Source of the DNA: SIG480 sp045586595 | GTDB lineage: Bacteria > Bacillota > Clostridia > Oscillospirales > JAAYXM01 | Reading direction: 5' to 3' | DNA length: 64,000 nucleotides | NCBI GenBank assembly: GCA_045586595.1 | Contig: JAZNAQ010000011.1 | Span: forward strand, 1 to 64,000 | Part shown: positions 8,792-16,884 of the stretch, one piece after another | How positions within the stretch are numbered: position 1 is the first letter of the stretch | Layout: each line of letters opens with the position of its first letter | The notes under the pieces: model-generated | What the model was told of the DNA's origin: nothing | Database searches by the model: none | Seen by the model: only the letters and a program-made list of their open reading frames with translations | Made by a program: the position numbers and the translations under genes

Positions 8792-9412
8792 CTAATTGTA
8801 TTTTTGCGCCGCTGACGCACAGCCACTGCTAATTATCTCGACTACCGCCTTACATGAGCGGTCTATCGCATCTGATAATTTTTCTCTTTCTTCGGGCGAA
8901 AATGAGCCTAAAACCCAACCTATAAGCTCTCCTGAACCGCCCGGAGCACCGACACCGACTTTTATACGAGGGAATATATCTGTACCGGTGCGCTCAATTA
9001 TATTCTTTATTCCGTTATGCCCTCCGGCGCTCCCCTTTGCGCGGATTCGTATTTTACCCGCCGGAAGCGATATGTCATCATAAACAACAATAACACGTTC
9101 CATCGGGATCTTATAAAAAGCCGCAGCTTCCCTTACCGAGTCACCCGAAAGGTTCATAAATGTCTGAGGTTTAAGAAGCAACACACTTTGACCGGCAATT
9201 TCGCCTCTGCCGCAAAGCGCTTTAAACTTCATTTCTCGTACATCAATTTTATTTATCGCAGCAAGCGTGTCAAGTGCAATGAACCCGGTATTATGACGTG
9301 ATGTTTCGTATTCCTTACCCGGGTTTCCGAGCCCTGCAACTATCCACTCAGGCTTTCCGGCCGGTGTCTTTCGCTCGCTCTCAATTTTCTTGAAAAGGTC
9401 GAATATCGACAC
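8792..9412 (-). CDS. pth: Peptidyl-tRNA hydrolase
   Basis: Recycles peptidyl-tRNA that drops off ribosomes. The 206-aa protein has the Pth fold, preceded by about 22 extra N-terminal residues before WIVAGLGNPG. Catalytic His40 is in SRHNTGF. Conserved KPQTFMNLSG, VYDDISLPAG and GSAGGHNGIKNI follow. It sits between the glmU-domain gene (6 bp) and mfd (15 bp) in one operon. Confidence 0.96.
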   Translation of the reverse strand: MSIFDLFKKIESERKTPAGKPEWIVAGLGNPGKEYETSRHNTGFIALDTLAAINKIDVREMKFKALCGRGEIAGQSVLLLKPQTFMNLSGDSVREAAAFYKIPMERVIVVYDDISLPAGKIRIRAKGSAGGHNGIKNIIERTGTDIFPRIKVGVGAPGGSGELIGWVLGSFSPEEREKLSDAIDRSCKAVVEIISSGCASAAQKYN

Positions 9413-9418
9413 GCAAAA

Positions 9419-10135
9419 TCACCCGTTTTTCTTTTTGCGATTTGCTTCAAAAATTTTAGAAGCCCGCTCTTCTTTTACCGTCTGACGTGCACGCGCAATA
9501 GCAAGCGCATCAGAGGGCACCTCGTCTGTTATTGTAGAACCTGCTGCAAGAAGTGCTCCCGCACCAACCTTTACCGGTGCTATGAGGTTTACATTGCAAC
9601 CTACAAACGCATTGTCTCCGATTTCTGTTCTGTATTTACCAACGCCGTCGTAGTTGACTGTTATTGAGCCGCAACCCATATTTACGCTCTTTCCGAGCGT
9701 GGCATCGCCTATATACGAAAGATGAGAAACCTTGCTGCCTGTATCAAGCGTTGCGTTTTTAAACTCTACAAAGTTGCCTACTCTGCACTTTTCGCCAACA
9801 TCGCAACCGTTACGCAAATGTGCAAACGGGCCAACGGTAGTTCCGTCGCCAATCTTACTATCGCTTATCTTTGATGAATTAACTTTAACATCGTTTCCTA
9901 TAACACTGTCTGTTATAACGCTGTTCGGACCGATTTCACATCCGCTTCCTATCTTACACCCCTCGCCAATTACAACGCCCGGAAGAATGACGGTATCTGC
10001 ACCGATTTCAACATCCTCTGCTATGTCGGCACTTAGGTCACTGAAGAGGACGCCGTTTTTAAGGTGTTTCTTTATTATCGCTATTCGCTTTTTCTCATAC
10101 CTCTTTAAATCTCCAATATTACCGAATCCTGTCAT
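9419..10135 (-). CDS. Stand-alone GlmU-type glucosamine-1-phosphate acetyltransferase domain
   Basis: 238-aa protein covering only the left-handed beta-helix half of GlmU. Bifunctional GlmU is about 450-460 residues, and the N-terminal uridylyltransferase half is absent. Residues 8-30 match the helical linker that normally joins the halves. About 25 hexapeptide turns follow (VEIGADTVILPG, GPFAHLRNG, RVGNFVEFKN). Active-site features are SHLSYIGD and NYDGVGK. It would acetylate glucosamine-1-phosphate with acetyl-CoA for UDP-GlcNAc synthesis, with uridylylation supplied by another gene. A GGAGG site and its own promoter show this is a true start, not a broken gene. It heads the glmU-pth-mfd operon. 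Confidence 0.82.
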   Translation of the reverse strand: MTGFGNIGDLKRYEKKRIAIIKKHLKNGVLFSDLSADIAEDVEIGADTVILPGVVIGEGCKIGSGCEIGPNSVITDSVIGNDVKVNSSKISDSKIGDGTTVGPFAHLRNGCDVGEKCRVGNFVEFKNATLDTGSKVSHLSYIGDATLGKSVNMGCGSITVNYDGVGKYRTEIGDNAFVGCNVNLIAPVKVGAGALLAAGSTITDEVPSDALAIARARQTVKEERASKIFEANRKKKNG

Positions 10136-10217
10136 TTTCTTACCTCCGATTTCTGATATAAAGTAAAATTACCTGTAAGTCCAAACGGATTTACTTGCTA
10201 AATTTTCCCACATTATT

Positions 10218-10246
10218 ATTTTAATAAAAATTATCTTTTCCGTCAA
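10218..10246 (-). promoter_or_regulatory. Promoter of the glmU-domain/pth/mfd operon
   Basis: Minus-strand TTGACG - 17 bp - TAAAAT, about 80 bp before the first start codon. Confidence 0.75.
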
Positions 10247-10278
10247 TAGCCCGAATAAAAAAACGTACAAACAAAATA

Positions 10279-10992
10279 CTATTTTCTTTGATATATCCTA
10301 CGCGTTTCTTCGCTCTCGCTACCGTCAGCATTTTTCAAAACAAGAGCAGGCATAAGCTTTATCCCGCTCCCTCCGCCTTTGCGTGCCTCAAGCAGCACGA
10401 GCGACGGCTCCGCTAAAACAGTATCCTGAACAAGGCGCATACGCTTTGGCGCAAGATTATGCTTCTCAAGCGCAGAAAACAAATCTGCAAGACGTGAGGG
10501 GCGATAAACAAGAGAAAAACTTCCGCCAAACTTCAGCAGATATGCTGCGGCTGCGCACACATCATCTATTGTACAGCAAATTTCCATCCTCGCGCACAAC
10601 AGCTCCTCTCGCTCTGTACGAAGGCCTCCGTCCGCCTGCATAAACGGAGGATTTGACACAACCGAGTCAAAACTTTCGGCACCGAAAACATCTCTCACCC
10701 TTTTCAGGTCAATATTATATACTGCCATACGGTCTTGGATATTGTTGTGAACTGCATTGCGCTCACACAACTTTGCCGCGCCTTCAACTATTTCAACGCC
10801 ACATAATGAAATATCCTCATGCCTTGCTGCCAAAAGCACCGATACCGCGCCGCTGCCGCAACCCAGGTCGCATACTCGTGCGTGCTTCGGAACACGCGCA
10901 AACTCCGAAAGCAACATTGCGTCCGTACCGAGCTTTAAGTATTTTTTATCTTGTTCCATCACAAAACCATTTATCCCGAGTTCGTCAAGCAT
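10279..10992 (-). CDS. tRNA1(Val) adenine-N6 methyltransferase-like protein (TrmN6/YabB family)
   Basis: 237-aa SAM-dependent methyltransferase. Motif I is VCDLGCGSGAVSVLLA near residue 40, motif IV is the amino-methylase NPPF in VVSNPPFM, and an acidic residue follows motif II (GVEIVEGA). The opening (ELGINGFVMEQDKKYLKLGTDAMLL) and layout match the YfiC/YabB family, which methylates A37 of a tRNA. The tRNA target is inferred from family only. It stands alone on the minus strand, divergent from rny. Confidence 0.85.
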   Translation of the reverse strand: MLDELGINGFVMEQDKKYLKLGTDAMLLSEFARVPKHARVCDLGCGSGAVSVLLAARHEDISLCGVEIVEGAAKLCERNAVHNNIQDRMAVYNIDLKRVRDVFGAESFDSVVSNPPFMQADGGLRTEREELLCARMEICCTIDDVCAAAAYLLKFGGSFSLVYRPSRLADLFSALEKHNLAPKRMRLVQDTVLAEPSLVLLEARKGGGSGIKLMPALVLKNADGSESEETRRIYQRK

Positions 10993-11095
10993 CGTATTTC
11001 CTCCGTGATATTTCTGACCTTAATGTTATCGTGACGGTGAGCAAAAGTCAAGAATTAAAAATTGAATATTTTTTCAAAAATACGACTTCTTGACC

Positions 11096-11124
11096 TTGAC
11101 ATATTGTCGTTTTACATCTAAAAT
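11096..11124 (+). promoter_or_regulatory. rny promoter
   Basis: Consensus -35 TTGACA, 17-bp spacer, -10 TAAAAT. The 5' untranslated region is about 130 nt, AT-rich, with no recognised riboswitch. Confidence 0.8.
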
Positions 11125-11265
11125 ATATAAGTGGGTAATATCGTTGTTATTGATTGCGCTGTGTGGAATTTTCCGCATTTTACAATAACTTGATTTTATT
11201 ACATAAAGTATTAGAATTAAAAAAATTAAAAAGCACTACACAACAAAGGAGGTAATGCAACTAAC

Positions 11266-12831
11266 ATGAATTTTTCCGAAATATCCCCCATCGCATGGCT
11301 TATAATAGCGGCGGTTTGCGTCGTTTTAGCTGTTATTGCATTCGTTCTCGGAATCACATTCCGCAAAAAGATAGCTGAGAAAACGATCTCAAGCGCTGAG
11401 AATGAAGCAAAAAGAATTGTAAATGACTCCATAAAAACCGCAGAGAGTAAAAAACGCGAGCTCCTTATCGAAGCAAAAGAAGAAATTCACAAAAGCAGAA
11501 CTGAATTCGACCGCGAGATGAAGGACAGGCGCGCAGAGCTCCAGAAACAAGAGCGCCGTGTTGTTCAGAGAGAAGAATCTCTTGATAAAAAGCACGAAGC
11601 GATTGAGCAGAAGGATGCTACTCTCGCAAAAAAAATCAAAGATAACGAAGCACTCAACGAAGAGCTCAAGCTGATAAAGCGCAGTCAGCTTGAAATGCTC
11701 GAAAAGATTTCAGGATACACCGCAGAAGAAGCGAAACAGTATCTCATTCAGAATCTCGAATCAGAAGTCCGTCATGACTATGCCATCCGCCTTAAGGATT
11801 TGGAAGCACAGTTTAAAGACGAAGCAGATGAAAAAGCTCGCAGATTGATTTCCCTTGCAATTCAGAAGTGTGCTGCAGACCATGTTGCAGAGGCAACTGT
11901 TTCGGTTGTTCCGCTACCTAACGATGAAATGAAAGGCCGCATCATTGGCCGAGAGGGTCGTAACATCCGTACCCTTGAAACACTCACAGGTGTTGACCTC
12001 ATCATTGATGATACACCCGAGGCAATCACACTCTCAAGCTTTGACCCTGTAAGACGCGAAGTTGCTCGTCTGTCACTTGAGAAACTTATTTCCGACGGCC
12101 GCATTCATCCTGCAAGAATCGAAGAAATGGTTGAAAAGGCCCGCCGTGACGTTGACCACGTCATCAAGCAAGAGGGTGAGCGCGCAACATTTGATACCGG
12201 CGTTCACGGACTAAACCCAGAAATCATAAAGCTTCTCGGCCGTCTTCGCTTCCGTACAAGCTACGGCCAGAACGTACTCAAACATTCAATCGAGGTTGCT
12301 CACATCGCAGGTCTCCTTGCCGCAGAGCTTGGCGTTGACGTTATGCTTGCAAAGCGTGCAGGCCTTCTCCATGACCTTGGCAAAAGCGTTGACCATGAGG
12401 TTGAAGGCTCACACGTCTCAATCGGTGTTGACCTCGCAAAGAAGTATAAAGAAAACGAAGACGTTATTCATGCAATTCACGCTCATCATGGCGATGTAGA
12501 GCCCAGAACTATTATTGCATGTCTTGTCCAGGCTGCCGATGCGATAAGTGCAGCACGCCCCGGCGCAAGGCGAGAAAACCTTGAAAACTACATCAAGCGT
12601 CTTGAGAAGCTCGAGGAGATTGCAACAAGCTTTGACGGAGTTGAGCGTTCATATGCTATCCAGGCAGGCCGCGAGGTCCGCATAATCGTAAAGCCGGATG
12701 AAGTAAATGACGATGAGCTCATTCTTCTCTCTCGTGAGCTTGCTAAGAAGATAGAAAGTGAGCTTGAATACCCCGGTCAGATTAAAGTTCATCTTATCCG
12801 CGAGACTCGCGCTATCGACTATGCAAAGTAA
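11266..12831 (+). CDS. rny: Ribonuclease Y
   Basis: 521-aa membrane-anchored endoribonuclease that starts mRNA decay in Firmicutes. Residues 5-27 form the N-terminal anchor and residues 40-180 a long charged coiled coil. A KH RNA-binding domain has GRIIGREGRNIRTLE. An HD domain follows, with metal ligands in HDLGKSVDHEVEGSH and later AHHGDVEP. The length is standard. AAAGGAGG precedes the ATG. The neighbour ymdB is the same as in Bacillus, which supports orthology. Confidence 0.97.
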   Translation: MNFSEISPIAWLIIAAVCVVLAVIAFVLGITFRKKIAEKTISSAENEAKRIVNDSIKTAESKKRELLIEAKEEIHKSRTEFDREMKDRRAELQKQERRVVQREESLDKKHEAIEQKDATLAKKIKDNEALNEELKLIKRSQLEMLEKISGYTAEEAKQYLIQNLESEVRHDYAIRLKDLEAQFKDEADEKARRLISLAIQKCAADHVAEATVSVVPLPNDEMKGRIIGREGRNIRTLETLTGVDLIIDDTPEAITLSSFDPVRREVARLSLEKLISDGRIHPARIEEMVEKARRDVDHVIKQEGERATFDTGVHGLNPEIIKLLGRLRFRTSYGQNVLKHSIEVAHIAGLLAAELGVDVMLAKRAGLLHDLGKSVDHEVEGSHVSIGVDLAKKYKENEDVIHAIHAHHGDVEPRTIIACLVQAADAISAARPGARRENLENYIKRLEKLEEIATSFDGVERSYAIQAGREVRIIVKPDEVNDDELILLSRELAKKIESELEYPGQIKVHLIRETRAIDYAK

Positions 12832-12847
12832 ATAAATTTAAAATCTT

Positions 12848-12897
12848 AGTGGTGTAATTCAGATATTTGTGGTACAATATCAATGGATTACACCACT
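12848..12897 (+). promoter_or_regulatory. 11-bp inverted repeat with a TACAAT box before ymdB
   Basis: Perfect arms AGTGGTGTAAT (12848-12858) and ATTACACCACT (12887-12897) flank a 28-bp spacer with TGTGGTACAAT, an extended -10-like element. There is no T-run, so it is not a simple terminator. It could be an operator, or a hairpin that separates rny from ymdB expression. Confidence 0.45.
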
Positions 12898-12925
12898 CAT
12901 TTATTTTTAGAAAGAGGTATACTCA

Positions 12926-13705
12926 TTGAAAATTCTTGCAATAGGCGATGTTGTTGGAAAAGGCGGCGTCCATGCCATAGAAACAAACCTTTCCGCACTC
13001 AAGCAGAAATACAATGCAAAGTTTACTGTCATAAACGGTGAAAACGCCGACATGGTAGGCATTCTCCCAGACCAGGCTGATACTCTCTTTAAGGCTGGCG
13101 CAGATGTCATTACACTCGGTAACCACACATGGGGCAGACGGCAGATTGCCTCATATATCGAGAACGAGGCATCCCTTCTCCGCCCCTACAACATCCCCGG
13201 CGATGCTCCGGGGTGCGGCTACGGTATATTTGATGCATTCGGAAAACGTGCTCTTGTTATAAGCCTGATGGGGCGTTGTGGAATGCAATTTGGCGCAGAC
13301 AACCCATTTTTTGCTGCAGACAACATCCTCAAAAAATGTGAAGGCAAATACGACTTTGCGCTCTGCGACTTTCACGCAGAAGCGACAAGTGAAAAGCAGG
13401 CATTCGGTTTTTATGTAGACGGCAGAATTTCTGCAGTATGGGGCACGCACACACATGTACAGACAGCAGATGAAAAGATTTTGCCAAACGGAACCGGCTT
13501 TATATGTGATCTCGGCATGACCGGACCTTATAACTCAGTAATAGGATGCACTCCCGAAAAGTCACTTGCTACATTTCTCGGTTCTATTCCCGAACGTTTT
13601 ACCGAAGCTTCGGGAGAGGTTATGATAAATGGCGCTTGTTTTGATATTACTGACGACGGAAAGTGTATCTCCGTTGAGAGAATAAACACCGTTTTGAAAG
13701 GATAG
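12926..13705 (+). CDS. ymdB: YmdB-family metallophosphoesterase
   Basis: 259-aa calcineurin-like phosphodiesterase of the TIGR00282/YmdB family. Members hydrolyse 2',3'-cyclic nucleotides (and cAMP in some) and affect biofilm and sporulation decisions in Bacillus. Metal ligands are visible in AIGDVVGKGG, INGENADM, LGNHTWG, CDFHAEATSEK and GTHTHVQTAD. The start is TTG at 12926, with AGAGGTA upstream. It follows rny by 94 bp, as in Bacillus, with a palindrome between. Confidence 0.94.
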   Translation: MKILAIGDVVGKGGVHAIETNLSALKQKYNAKFTVINGENADMVGILPDQADTLFKAGADVITLGNHTWGRRQIASYIENEASLLRPYNIPGDAPGCGYGIFDAFGKRALVISLMGRCGMQFGADNPFFAADNILKKCEGKYDFALCDFHAEATSEKQAFGFYVDGRISAVWGTHTHVQTADEKILPNGTGFICDLGMTGPYNSVIGCTPEKSLATFLGSIPERFTEASGEVMINGACFDITDDGKCISVERINTVLKG

Positions 13706-13710
13706 AGTGT

Positions 13711-14781
13711 ATGGCTAAAATACTTCACACCGGTGACCTTCATCTTGACAGTGCATTCGTAGGGCTTTCTGCTGAGGCTGCAAGGAAGCGGCGTGCAGGG
13801 CTCCGTGAGCTGATGTCCAAAATCATTGATCTTGCAAACACAGAGGCCGTTGATGCAATAATTCTTGCAGGAGATATTTTTGACTCATACCCCATTCGCC
13901 CTGAAACCGCAGAAAGCTTTTTGCGCGATTTGAAACGGTCAAAGGCACCTGTTTTTATCTCCCCCGGGAATCACGACCCGTATACTGCAGATTCCCCTTA
14001 CAGAACACTTGAATTACCTGATAATGTACATATATTCACGTCACCTGCTCTCACCTCAGTCGAGCTTCCCGAATGTTCTTTGCGCATTTTTGGAGCAGCG
14101 TATACAAGCGCAGTGTTTGATGAGCGCATCCTTAAAGATTTCAAGGTTCCGCAAGATGATTTTATAAACATAATCTCACTTCATTCAAACCTTTATACCG
14201 ACGGCTACAGCCCCGTTTCGGCAGAAGAAATCGGTGAAACATGTGCAGACTATATCGCTCTCGCGCATGTGCACAAGCCCACAGAAATACTCAAATCAAA
14301 AAATACATATTATGCCTACTGCGGATGCCTCGAGGCTCGTGATTTCGGCGAGCAGTATGACACCGGCCTATATTTGGGCGAGGTATCAAAAGGTAATGTG
14401 AATTTAAAGCGATACAGCTTATCCGATATCAAATATCGTGAGGAAACTATTGATATAGAAGTGCATCCCGATGTCATTTCAGTTCTTCCCGCTCCATCAT
14501 TCGGTGAACATTTACGCCTCACCCTTGTCGGAGAATGTGACCCTCCCGATATTGACACGATTTTTGAACAGTTGTCCTCTAAATATCTTGAACTTATAAT
14601 AAATGACAGAACAACTGCCCCGCGGGACTTATGGCAGGGCCTCACAGAAGATAACCTTCGCGGTGCATTTCTCAAGAAAATGAAAGCCGCACTAGATGCG
14701 AGTGAGGATGAAGCTGAAAAAGCGAAAATTCTTCTTGCCGTAAAGTTCGGTATTGACGCAATAGAGAACAGAGATGTATAA
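13711..14781 (+). CDS. SbcD/YhaO-like DNA repair exonuclease
   Basis: 356-aa metallophosphoesterase of the SbcD/Mre11 type, closest in layout to YhaO. Residues 5-190 hold the five phosphodiesterase motifs: TGDLHLDS, LAGDIFDS, SPGNHDPY, ISLHSN and ALAHVHKP. The C-terminal cap-like region (about 245-356) ends in an acidic helix. The usual ATPase partner (SbcC or YhaN) is not next to it; it either lies elsewhere or is absent. It begins 5 bp after ymdB, so the two are co-transcribed, and a terminator follows. Confidence 0.82.
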   Translation: MAKILHTGDLHLDSAFVGLSAEAARKRRAGLRELMSKIIDLANTEAVDAIILAGDIFDSYPIRPETAESFLRDLKRSKAPVFISPGNHDPYTADSPYRTLELPDNVHIFTSPALTSVELPECSLRIFGAAYTSAVFDERILKDFKVPQDDFINIISLHSNLYTDGYSPVSAEEIGETCADYIALAHVHKPTEILKSKNTYYAYCGCLEARDFGEQYDTGLYLGEVSKGNVNLKRYSLSDIKYREETIDIEVHPDVISVLPAPSFGEHLRLTLVGECDPPDIDTIFEQLSSKYLELIINDRTTAPRDLWQGLTEDNLRGAFLKKMKAALDASEDEAEKAKILLAVKFGIDAIENRDV

Positions 14782-14782
14782 A

Positions 14783-14811
14783 AAAGCGATGAGGTAAAAC
14801 CTCATCGCTTT
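14783..14811. terminator. Bidirectional terminator
   Basis: AAAGCGATGAGG / CCTCATCGCTTT stem with a 5-nt loop, between convergent SbcD-like and DegV genes. Confidence 0.85.
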
Positions 14812-14824
14812 AAACTTTATTCTT

Positions 14825-15676
14825 TTACTTTTCCATAAAGAGAACTCCCAGGGTTCCCGGGCCGCAGTGAGTAGATATAGTGCAGCTTGCACGGCTGATG
14901 TATATTTCTTTGAATATCCCTGTTTCTTCAACCATCTTTTTTACATTGGCAAGTCTTTCTTCCGAAACACCCGAATGTGTGATGTACATACGTTCAGGGT
15001 TAATATTATCGTATTTTTCAAACTGTTCTTTCACATACTGCGAAAGCACCTTATCCATGTTTCCGCGGTATTTTTTCGCCGCATGAAGCTCACCTGTCTC
15101 GTTGTTTACCTCAATGCAAACCTTAAGACCGAGCATACCTGCCGCAAGTGCTGCAACACCCGAGCATCTTCCGCCCGCTTTCATAAATTCAAGCGTTTCA
15201 AGAACAAAGCTGCAGTGACTCTTTGAGCGAAGTGCCGATACTTCCTCAACTATCTGCTCAGCGCTTATCCCCTTTGCTATGCGCTCACCCGCTTCAATAA
15301 CAAGCAGAGCTATTGCACTGGATACATTTCGTGAATCAATAACGTGTACACCCGGAAGCTCAGCTGCGGCGAGAACGCATGACTGGTAGCTGCTTGTTAT
15401 AGCTGAAGACAACGTAATGTGAATTACCTCATAGCCTTCGTCAACCCACGGTTTGAAGTACTCTATATACTCAGACGGATTTATCGCCGAAGTCTTCGGA
15501 AGATTCCCAGTCCTTCTGAATGATTCATACAAATCGTCGGGCATAATATCAACGCTGTCCATATACTTCTTATCTTCAAGGGTAATAGGATATGAAATAA
15601 GGTTTACAGAATATTTTTCACGAAGCTTGTCACCTATATCACAAGTGCGGTCTGCACTCAGAATTATCTTAGACAT
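14825..15676 (-). CDS. DegV family (FakB-like) fatty-acid-binding protein
   Basis: 283-aa two-domain DegV protein. This family holds a fatty acid and presents it to the FakA kinase for phosphorylation and phospholipid synthesis. Landmarks are ILSADRTCDI at the start, KTSAINPSEY, ITLSSAITSSYQS (lipid carboxylate site) and VIDSRNVSSA. The end FMEK is typical. A FakA-like protein (YloV) is encoded at 24451-26103 in this window, so the pair could work together, though they are unlinked. It lies 24 bp downstream of yebC, so co-transcription is likely. Confidence 0.92.
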   Translation of the reverse strand: MSKIILSADRTCDIGDKLREKYSVNLISYPITLEDKKYMDSVDIMPDDLYESFRRTGNLPKTSAINPSEYIEYFKPWVDEGYEVIHITLSSAITSSYQSCVLAAAELPGVHVIDSRNVSSAIALLVIEAGERIAKGISAEQIVEEVSALRSKSHCSFVLETLEFMKAGGRCSGVAALAAGMLGLKVCIEVNNETGELHAAKKYRGNMDKVLSQYVKEQFEKYDNINPERMYITHSGVSEERLANVKKMVEETGIFKEIYISRASCTISTHCGPGTLGVLFMEK

Positions 15677-15700
15677 ATTTATTCCCCTCCCTTGTATAAA

Positions 15701-16423
15701 CTATTCTTCCTCCCAGTTATGATAGACGTTCTGTACGTCATCATTATCCTCGAGCATATCAAGAAGCTTCTGCATATTCTTTATGTCATCTTCGCTCTCA
15801 AGCTTAGTATAGTTCTGCGGAACAAGCTCTGCCTCTGCAGATACAACGGTATATCCGCCATTTGTAAGTGTTTCACTTACCTCAGCAACGCTTGCCGGGT
15901 CACAGTATACCTCAACAACTTCTTCTGATACCTCAACATCGTCAGCTCCCGCCTCGATGCAAGCCATCATAACCTCGTCTTCATCTGTGTCGCCTCGTTC
16001 AAGAACAACTATGCCTTTGTTGTCAAACTGCCAGCCAACACAACCGGTTGCGCCTAGATTTCCGCCAAATTTATCAAAATAATGACGCATTTCTGATGCA
16101 GTACGGTTGCGGTTATCTGTCATCGTTTCAACGATAACAGCAACGCCACACGGGCCGTAGCCCTCATATACTATTGTTTCGTAGTTCGCTCCGTCAGCGC
16201 CCGATGCACGCTCAATGATACGCTTAATGTTGTCATTAGGCACATTATTTGCCTTAGCTTTTGCAATGCATGCAGCAAGCTTTGAGTTGCAAGTAGGGTC
16301 TGGGCCTCCTTCTTTTACAGCAACCGACATCTCACGGCCGATTTTTGTAAAAATTTTAGCACGCTGCGCGTCTGTCTTTTCTTTTTTGTGAAGTATGTTT
16401 TTCCATTTGGAGTGTCCTGACAT
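15701..16423 (-). CDS. YebC/PmpR family protein
   Basis: 240-aa YebC/TACO1 family protein with the hallmark MSGHSKWKNI start and the AKANNVPNDNIKRIIERA motif. It has been annotated as a transcription regulator. More recent work on relatives points to ribosome binding and relief of stalling at proline-rich stretches. The length is typical. It is the first gene of a likely yebC-degV unit. Confidence 0.95.
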   Translation of the reverse strand: MSGHSKWKNILHKKEKTDAQRAKIFTKIGREMSVAVKEGGPDPTCNSKLAACIAKAKANNVPNDNIKRIIERASGADGANYETIVYEGYGPCGVAVIVETMTDNRNRTASEMRHYFDKFGGNLGATGCVGWQFDNKGIVVLERGDTDEDEVMMACIEAGADDVEVSEEVVEVYCDPASVAEVSETLTNGGYTVVSAEAELVPQNYTKLESEDDIKNMQKLLDMLEDNDDVQNVYHNWEEE

Positions 16424-16609
16424 TGTAATTCCTCATTCCTTGAGCCTGATTTTATAATATATAAGTATACAACATTATCGTCTTTTTTTCAAGTTTATTA
16501 ATTAAATTTTGATTTAATGTATAAACCGCAAAAGATATGCACAGAATACAAATACATCATCACGGAATGTTTCGTGTTGATACATTTATTTTTACGAGGT
16601 GAATTTAAA

Positions 16610-16762
16610 ATGTCTAACCAGAACAACCAGAACAATCAGAACAACAACCAGCAGAACCAGAACAATCAGAACAATCAGCAGAACAGACAGAACAACAACC
16701 AGCAGAATCAGAGCAACCAGAACAATCAGCAGAACAGACAGAACAACAACCAGAATTTCTAA
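16610..16762 (+). CDS. Asn/Gln-only low-complexity mini-protein
   Basis: 50-aa protein that after MS contains only Asn, Gln, a few Arg and Ser, and a terminal Phe. It has two near-copies of a block (QQNQNNQNNQQNRQNNN type), reflected in repeated AACCAGAACAATCAG units in the DNA. GAGGTG 9 nt upstream of the ATG and a strong terminator just after the stop argue it is a real gene. The opposite strand is also open, but that is a by-product of the repeat. Function unknown; the composition is prion-like and would favour assembly or coat-like polymers (inference only). I recognise no family. Confidence 0.6.
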   Translation: MSNQNNQNNQNNNQQNQNNQNNQQNRQNNNQQNQSNQNNQQNRQNNNQNF

Positions 16763-16770
16763 TTCCTTTA

Positions 16771-16817
16771 AAGAAACCGGCTGTTTCGTAAATATGCGGA
16801 ACAGCCGGTTTCTTCTT
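16771..16817 (+). terminator. Terminator after the Asn/Gln-rich gene
   Basis: An 18-bp stem with one mismatch (AAGAAACCGGCTGTT paired with AACAGCCGGTTTCTT), followed by a short T/C-rich tail. Confidence 0.75.
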
Positions 16818-16844
16818 GACAACAAAAAAATCAAGCGACATAAT
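16816..16844 (+). promoter_or_regulatory. dinB promoter
   Basis: TTGACA - 17 bp - CATAAT, directly after the preceding terminator. No LexA box of the Firmicutes GAACN4GTTC type is visible. Confidence 0.7.
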
Positions 16845-16884
16845 CATTATATCATTTCAAATGATAGTTTGTGGGGTGAAGGGC

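Noticed and set aside
16592..16847. Long open frames antisense to the Asn/Gln-rich gene (Val/Leu- or Cys/Ser-repeats)
   Set aside because: They arise from the CAG/AAC repeat read backwards; no ribosome site, and overlapping the terminator.
16845..16884. LexA/SOS box before dinB
   Set aside because: No GAAC...GTTC-type site was found near the promoter.
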